Origin: Bretschneidera sinensis
Lineage: Eukaryota > Streptophyta > Magnoliopsida > Brassicales > Akaniaceae
Direction of reading: 5' to 3'
Assembly: GCA_023935145.1 (NCBI GenBank)
Contig: CM043698.1
Location: 64,502,001-64,566,000, forward strand
DNA length: 64,000 bases
How positions within the stretch are numbered: position 1 is the stretch's first letter; each line of letters starts with the position of its first letter. The notes under the pieces are model-generated. The model was given only the letters and a program-made list of their open reading frames with translations. It was not told the origin of the DNA and did not search any database. Below, piece after piece: positions 57,701 through 64,000 of the stretch. The translations under genes were made by a program, and so were the position numbers.

Positions 57701-58955
57701 CTCCATTTTGTGGTTGAGGAGCTATGACCTCGATAGATTTGCTTGACAATTATCTTGTAGACTGTGCTCGAATTACGCCCAATTCTTTCTCTATTACTTT
57801 GGTGTGTGATAACTCTGCAAAAATCCAAATACTCATCTCTGCTAAAATTGATAAATTTTGAATCATTTATGCATCAATTGATCCCAAGTCTAGGACCCAA
57901 TCAATTAAATAGTTGAAATTTAAATTCCTTATAATATGTAGTATCTGGAATATCATACAGGTCATATTCTTGATTACCAAGGCTGGAGTCAGCGAGAAGG
58001 ATATTGGGAAGGTTATAGCATTGGGCCCAGAACTCTTAGGATGCAGCATAGGGAAGAAGCTTGAAGTCAATGTGAAATATTTCTTGTCGCTCGGCATACG
58101 ACTTCAACAACTGGGTGAGATGATTGCTGACTTTCCCATGCTACTCCGATACAATATAGATGTCCTCAGCCCAAAGTACCGTTACTTGCGAAGAACCATG
58201 ATCCGCCCTTTGCAGGATCTCATCGAGTTTCCAAGGTGAACAGCATCATTACGGTTGTGCTCACCCTCTTATCAAATATTTCAGTTCTTCCTTAGGTTCT
58301 GTTTTTTGGTTGCATGAAATTAGTTTGAAAACCATTCTAATCATCATTGCAACACTTGTTATGATTTAACAACAGTGAAGTCCGGTGTTTGGCTGAGAGA
58401 TTCATCTTTTATGTAATCATGTTGCTCAAAAGTATAGGTTTATTTATTTATTTATTTTTTTCATTTCCGGTTTGCCAAGTTATTACACAGGTGCTTTGTA
58501 CTTGATGAAATTTTGGCCACTCATTTTTGTCAAATTCAAGTATATCTATTGCTTATTTGAACAATCTTCATTTTTCGTTTTTATTACACTTTCATCTTAA
58601 ACACTGACCAGAGTGAAATTATCGCAGGTTTTTCAGCTATTCACTAGATGGTCGAATCATTCCAAGGCACACAGTTATGGTAGAGAGTCGGATTAATTTT
58701 AAACTACGATACATGTTGGCTTGCTCTGACGAAGAGTTCAATAAGAGGGTTCAAGATAAGGTGGAAAGGCGACGTAGATTTGAAGCTGGTATTATGGATG
58801 ATACTCTCGCTGATTCTGAGGTGGTTGATGATTCCTTGGAAAGGACTGAGGTAGTTGATTTCTCTGGAAGTGAGAATTCTCTCTCTGATTCCAACATAGC
58901 TGATTCCCCAATAGAGATGACTGAATCAGATTGTTCTGGAAATGAGGATTATTAA
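54780..58955 (+). CDS. MTERF2: Chloroplast mTERF-family protein, orthologue-like to MTERF2/EMB2219 (At2g21710)
   Basis: Six exons: 54780-55567, 55877-56285, 56524-56739, 57026-57133, 57961-58235 and 58628-58955. All have GT/AG borders and an intact joined frame of 707 residues plus stop. Starting at the next in-frame ATG (54861) gives 680 residues, nearer the Arabidopsis length, so the start is uncertain. The N-terminus is rich in Ser, Thr, Pro and His, as in a transit peptide. From about exon 2 on, repeated mTERF units are seen, for example VVEYLESSGVRRDWMGYVMS with CPELL, then YLKEFGLSTEDVGRLLAFKP, LGISRDGMRRMLVIKPMVFC, then FFLSLGIRLQQLGEMIADFP. The end is RYMLACSDEEFNKRVQDKVE followed by an acidic tail. 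mTERF proteins bind nucleic acid and act in organelle gene expression. The Arabidopsis gene is essential for embryo development. Confidence 0.93.
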
Positions 58956-59715
58956 CTATTGTTATCAGAGTGAATTGACAAGTTTTCAGTTCCTCGCTCT
59001 TTTCCAGTCATCTATCTTACCCATTTTTTAATGTATATATAGGAGTCTATATAGTAATTCTTTTCCATCCATCCACCTTACCCATTTTTTAATGTATATT
59101 AGACCAATTGTACACTATATGTATCCGTTTTAAAAGAATAGATAAAAAGAGGAGAAATTTTAATTTGCCTATCATGAATGTTAAGCACATGGGATTCTGC
59201 ATCCACATTAGACAGTTTTGTGTGGTAAAAGATGTAGTGCAGGTAACTATTGGTTCTGACTTCTGACATACCTCAAAACACGTCTATTGTGTTGTTAAAG
59301 TCTGGTCAAATCCCAATCTTCACTGCCATATTTCAGTTTTTCTAGAGTTGATTGCATGGAGAATGCTGTTGCACAACAAATTGGAAACAGTATTCTCAAA
59401 GGCGTACTAAGCGGAAGAGACTAAACGAAAATGAGAATGGTGATGTGGCTTCAAACAGCCAGAGGTGAGCTGAGTTCAGTCGCTTACTGAATCTTACAGA
59501 TCGATTATAATGTTCTTTATTACTTAAAAACAGTCAATTACTTAATCATATCCAGTAATTTTTACAAAGGTTTTATCCCTAGAAAAGAATAAGCAAAAAA
59601 TCTGAGGCTACCAAATGCAAAATTAACTAAAAAATTTAAAATACTATTTGAACCGCAAAATTCCCAAGAACAAGATTAGACACTTCTAATCAACAGAAGA
59701 TGATGCTAACTATAA
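58956..59715. other. 3' UTR and spacer
   Basis: The sequence CTTACCCATTTTTTAATGTATAT is repeated (about 59016 and 59076). A short basic patch in one + strand frame (RTKRKRLNENENGD, about 59403-59445) ends at a TGA and has no clear exon context. Nothing else is supported. Confidence 0.4.
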
Positions 59716-59718
59716 GAC

Positions 59719-59850
59719 TCAAGCAATTGTCTTCAGCTTGAGCGTTGCATCAACAGGATGAAGTTCGTGGTCTTTCTTGGGCTCGACATGCAGCCGCTTG
59801 CGTACACTCAACTTGTGTTGCTCAAACTTGACAGTCCTCTTTTCCAGGTA
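59719..59850 (-). pseudogene. Possible terminal exon of an unrecognised minus-strand gene
   Basis: The minus strand reads YLEKRTVKFEQHKLSVRKRL, then HVEPKKDHELHPVDATLKLK, TIA and stop. The composition is strongly protein-like (charged, balanced). It is preceded in frame by TGA, one base from TGG, just downstream of a T-rich tract and CTGCAGAGAG acceptor-like sequence. The frame therefore cannot be extended upstream as it stands. A minus-strand CT/GA leader near 61000-61220 (ending CGTAGGTAATCC) could be the first exon of the same gene. I do not recognise the family. Confidence 0.3.
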
Positions 59851-59969
59851 TCACTCTCTGCAGTACAAACAGAACAACCTCATTAAGAGTGACGAATGAA
59901 AAAGGGGATCAGTAGGCAAAGATCTGCTTCTCCCTATCTCTTTTTGTTCATTTTTCTCCCTCATTACAT

Positions 59970-60520
59970 CCCCTACAGCTTCAATCTCTTAACTCTCCAC
60001 CAAATTTCTTCACCGCAAGGTTCGTGGATCCTGCAGTCTTTTTGGTAGCCCAGCGCCTGACCATCAGACTGAATCCTCCTCCAGAAACATCTACAGTCAG
60101 TTTTAATGAAGAAAACATTAGAACAAGTAGACTTGGTCTGCAGTTTTGAAAGTCTCCTTGTGAATTCTTGTATTCCTTTCTTGCCAAATATGGTAGATTT
60201 ACGTTTTCCAAGCAAGCTTCAGCAGGAGAATAACACTGTAAGAACCCTTAAAATTCTGAATAGCCCACTGAAGCTCAGAGTTCCAATCACCAATGTTGGT
60301 TTTAGAGATCTTGGTTAAACCAAGTATTTGAGACCAAATCTGCTTTAGAGTAAGGACAACCAAAGAAAATATGGTCACAAGATTCTTCAGAGTTGTTGCA
60401 GTGCTCATGTGCTGCACTATCTAGTACTTACAATGTCATGCAGCGTGTTGCAGTACCAGTTGGTTCAACAAGTGAATCAGAAACAAACCCCTCTTAACAT
60501 TCAACCTCCAAATCTTTATT
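59970..60520 (-). mobile_element. LINE remnant, C-terminal zf-RVT region of the reverse transcriptase ORF
   Basis: The minus strand reads, across frameshifts, GTATRCMTL, then HEHCNNSEESCDHIFFGCPY, then WNSELQWAIQNFKGSYSVIL, LKLAWKT and IYHIWQERNTRIH. The C-x-S-x-E-x-x-D-H-I-F-F-x-C-P-Y-S block and the I-Y-x-I-W-x-E-R-N-x-R-I-H block mark the zf-RVT end of plant L1-type LINEs. Only this end is present, with several stops. Confidence 0.7.
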
Positions 60521-63066
60521 GATATATAATAACAGAGATTCTGAGAAATCCAAATTCAAAAAGCTGTCACAGAATTTATCAGCCAACGAAATAACTTCTG
60601 TTACAGTTCATTCTAAACAATTAGAAGCCTAGAGCAACTAACATCTATTAATGAGCAACAAAATGGCATTAATCATCATAGCATCCAAACTGAAAACTTG
60701 TGATAGTGAAAGATAATGAGCCACAAAATCAAACCAAATCTTACATGCATCTCCAAAAAAGAAATTTTTTTTTTTCAGTGAGTGAAAGCGACTCACTAGC
60801 TTAATACAAACATTTATTGAATTAACCAATTCCATATTTCACCCGAAACTCGAAAATTTGAATTGCGGTGATAATAAAGATTTGAACCTTTGTTAATAAA
60901 TATTTATAAATAAGATAAAAATCTAAAAAAAAGAATGAATTCATAACAAAAATGACTATAACAGGAACACAAATTTAATGTTAATATGAGCAAAAATCTC
61001 TTACCTCTGTGAGATAGAGGGAGAAAAGGATTACCTACGGTAGGGTGTACGGGAGAGTGGAGCACCTGGCTATATCGTGTTTTGTCATCTGCCTTCTTCG
61101 TCCCTGAAGTTTTTGTTCATACAGATTACAGAGACACTTCACTGTATTTTTTTCTTTTTTTGAGACCCTAACGCTACAGTGTGTTACTTTCTTAAGAACT
61201 ACAAACGCCACCGTTCGCATTTAGTGCCAATCGATTGCCATACCATGATAAATACGCCATCGTTTAAGCTTTAACACCTCGTTGATAGGTTTTTTTTTTT
61301 TTTTGCAGAATATTTATTTTGTTTATAAAATTATTGATTAAGTTTTTTTTTTTATCACATAAATTTCAATTATTTAAACTTATGACTTTGTTTGGTTTTT
61401 TAATCTTATCCTTTGACGAATTTAGTTTTAAATTCTCACTAGATTTTCATGTCAACGTAAAAATGTACGATTCTAATCATTTTGTTTATTGTTTATTAAT
61501 TATCTCAGCTCTGATATGGTGCTGAGATGAAAATTTTGAGATTTAAAATTAAATTCATTGAAAAGAAATAAAAAATCAAACAAAATTATAAAATCTAATA
61601 CAATTTAAAATCTTGAAAACAAAATAAAACTTTAAAAATAATTGAATAGTCAAAATATATACTTCACCTGGTTCTTTTAATCAGTTCCGCAATCCTTTTA
61701 TCTTGTTTCTTTAGTACAACGGTTTTGGCATCGTTTTTTCATGGCATTGATTTCATTTAGATCCTATCAATTAATAAATATATATAAAATAATATTTTAT
61801 TGATATTTAGATTATATAAAAATCAATTTATTTTACATTACTGAATAAAAAAAATGACAAAACAATTTCTATATACTTTTGGTAAATTGTTTTACAAATG
61901 AAAATGTCATACACGTACTGTCTGGTACTCAGTCGGTGCTTATGACAGGACAACCCATCTCAGCTATTGCCTCTGCTGTCAGCTCCAGACTTGAGAGGGT
62001 ATACATGCTTATTCCCTCGTTCCAGTGTCAACTGGACTGATTATAACCGAAATTGAGCCGAACTTTCTCGGGAATAATATTGATACAAATTCAATATTCA
62101 AGAGTCGTAAATAAAACAATTAGGAGTCAAAGGGATTAAAATAAAATTCACATAACAGTCAAGGGACCAATAATAGAATTTGGCCAAAATTTTTGGACGC
62201 AGTAAAATTCTTCTAGCATAATGTGTAAACAGTAATAGGAAAATACTCTAATTAATACAATAAGTTGGTAGTATTATTTAAAAATACAATGGTTATGTTT
62301 ATTTTTTAATCCCATACTTATATTGACATTATCAATAAAACTTCTCAAAATTACAAATAAAGTTTTTGATTGATTTAAACCATTGAATTTAAATCCGAGC
62401 CTTTAAATCATTAGGCTTAAATCCGAACAAACCAAGAATTTTTGAACATTTAACGACCAAATCATAAAAAATAAAAAATAAAAAGAATCATTGAAGGATC
62501 AAGTACACACCGAACGCACGCAGACGGCTCAATAAACAAGAATGAAATAGATCCAAAAAGTAAAAATTCTGGCCGTGACTCTAACCAGATACAATGATAA
62601 AAGACATTAAAGAACATATGCATTTTTTATTAAAAAAAATATATAACAAATGCATTTAACCAACAAAATGAACTGACAAGAAAATCACTATGAAACAGTA
62701 AAGCATGTTACATTTTAAACCAGTCACGTCAACCGTAATGCATTCAAAGGGTGGCCAAAATTAGACTGCATCACAAGCGCAGTCACTGTATTGAATAATG
62801 TCATACAACAATGTGCCAAGCTATGATCACAGCTTCTACCAAAATCACTTCGCAGCACAGAAATTAAAATGCCACCCCGTAATCAGATTAAAAATATGAT
62901 ATGTAAGCCTTAGCCAAACCCAAAAAAAATGTACTAAGCAATAACCAGAAAAATCTGATCTAGCAGTCTTTAGTTATGTATGAGCTGTCAACATTTTGCC
63001 AAGCACTATTGTTTCCTTGGCTTAAATTTAATTTGAAAGATATATATTAAAAAAAATTCATGTGAT
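60521..63066. other. Intergenic AT-rich spacer
   Basis: At 61020-61220 there is a minus-strand leader-like patch (see 59719-59850). At 61910-62040 there is a GC-richer patch (ACAGGACAACCCATCTCAGC) that I cannot assign. The rest holds no coding signal. The 3' UTR of the minus-strand gene at 63067 occupies part of 62650-63066. Confidence 0.4.
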
Positions 63067-64000
63067 CTACTCAATTCCAATGCGACAAATTGGGTTTCGT
63101 TTGATGAGATCAAGATCAACCTGCAAGAAGAGGAAATAGCACTAGACATTATTTATTTGGAAAAAGAAAAAAAATTAACTTCACAGCTAGCAATGAGAAA
63201 GCATATGGTTGTACCTTGTGGCCAAACAGATCCCGAATGTTATCAACCCCATACAATATCATGGTCGGTCTGGTTCAAACAGTTAAAAGACAAAATCAAC
63301 ACTTTTTCAGTATTGTTTAGCATGAGTTTGAACTAGTACAGTTCATATAGCCATATGATCATATTAAAAACAGAAATGACTGAAATATTTCAATAAAATA
63401 ATTTCTTCCATTTCAAGAACAAAAAGAAAAATATAGTTTCTTACCTTTCTAGGGAAAGACCCCATGCAATAACTCGTACATCTTCTGGAAGTCCCATAGG
63501 AAGCAACATTTCAGGTCTGAACATACCAGAATTCCCAATTTCCACCCATTTCCCCAAGCCTTCATGATAACTGGTAAAAGAGAATATCTCGTAATAAATT
63601 TCTGCCTATCTAAAATGCAACCACCCACTTAAAAGAAATCCATAATTTGATACCTAAATATCTCCATGCTAGGTTCAGTATATGGATTGTAAGCAGGCTT
63701 GAAACGCAGCTTGGACATGCCTGAGAGCAGATCCAGATAGAAATCAGTTCACAACATTTTCTACAACACTCGTTATCCAACTGTGGCATAAAATACATAA
63801 TGGGTACAGAACACCAGGCAACGGCACCAACAGTAAAAAGCATCTACGTGTACATATTAATACTATCAAAATTCATTTATTGGACCTTAAAGAATTAGAG
63901 CCTCAGTGCCAATTTGTTCAGCACTAAAGCAGATAAAGTAAATAATTTTTGGCAGAATGTTGGTGCATTACCCAGACGTGAGAAAAAGTCATGGAGTACT
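63067..64000 (-). CDS. FARSA: Phenylalanine-tRNA ligase alpha subunit, cytosolic (3' exons, partial)
   Basis: Five exon segments read in order from the window edge: 63972-64000 (VLHDFFSRL), 63654-63720 ([20 protein letters not shown]), 63445-63570 ([20 protein letters not shown], then [20 protein letters not shown]), 63215-63269 ([18 protein letters not shown]) and 63067-63120 ([17 protein letters not shown], stop). All borders are GT/AG and the phases join. They contain class II motif 2/3 segments (FRPEM...[15 protein letters not shown]) of the eukaryotic PheRS alpha chain. The chain carries the active site of the alpha2-beta2 enzyme that charges tRNA-Phe in the cytosol. The N-terminal part lies right of the window. 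No lesion is seen. Confidence 0.95.

Noticed and set aside
61910..62040. GC-richer patch with a short open frame (TGQPISAIASAVSSRLERV)
   Set aside because: Too short, no splice borders and no family recognised; left as unexplained spacer.

Overview
The window is nuclear DNA from a flowering plant, most likely a eudicot. The evidence is spliced genes with GT/AG introns, 5' leaders rich in CT and GA, chloroplast-targeted and receptor-kinase genes of plant type, and dense nested LTR retrotransposons with initiator-tRNA-Met primer sites. I cannot fix the order or species.

Region by region: 1-17534 is one nested retrotransposon block. An outer Ty3/gypsy element on the + strand (remnant 12883-17534) was split by a Ty1/copia element on the - strand (Sirevirus-like, LTR at 11624-12882, body to 5529). 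That copia element was in turn hit twice by the same gypsy family: once as a solo LTR (5805-8054) and once by a longer copy whose internal region and 3' LTR fill 1-5528. The outer LTR (14976-17534) also carries a 667-bp hAT-type MITE with a tRNA-like pol III box pair. All three element bodies are full of stops and are dead. 17535-30530 holds a decayed gene start (18281), scattered exon-like pieces (21959, 25607, 28505, 28675), an array of three LTRs around a gag-like remnant (22181-24776) and a 279-bp MITE (27868). 30531-35852 is a complete, younger copia element: 856-bp LTRs, 5-bp target duplication CTTTA, and coding frames that stay largely open although gag, reverse transcriptase and RNase H have each lost internal blocks. 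35853-46900 is AT-rich and essentially gene-free. It holds two related elements with degenerate ATT cores, a foldback element and several recent tandem duplications.

The gene-rich end has three recognisable genes. The first is a four-exon LRR receptor-like (pseudo)kinase closest to Arabidopsis At2g16250 (47275-53563, +). The second is a six-exon chloroplast mTERF-family gene matching MTERF2/EMB2219 At2g21710 (54780-58955, +), with an imperfect tRNA-Gln(CTG) on the opposite strand just upstream. The third is the 3' end of cytosolic phenylalanyl-tRNA synthetase alpha subunit (63067-64000, -). A LINE remnant and a broken unknown exon lie between the last two.

These genes do not form an operon or pathway. 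They are ordinary neighbouring plant genes whose introns carry small repeats. I found no convincing new defence or metabolic system. The most unusual objects are mobile-element structures: the copia derivative with several in-frame deletions, the paired ATT-core elements, and the MITE carrying pol III boxes.
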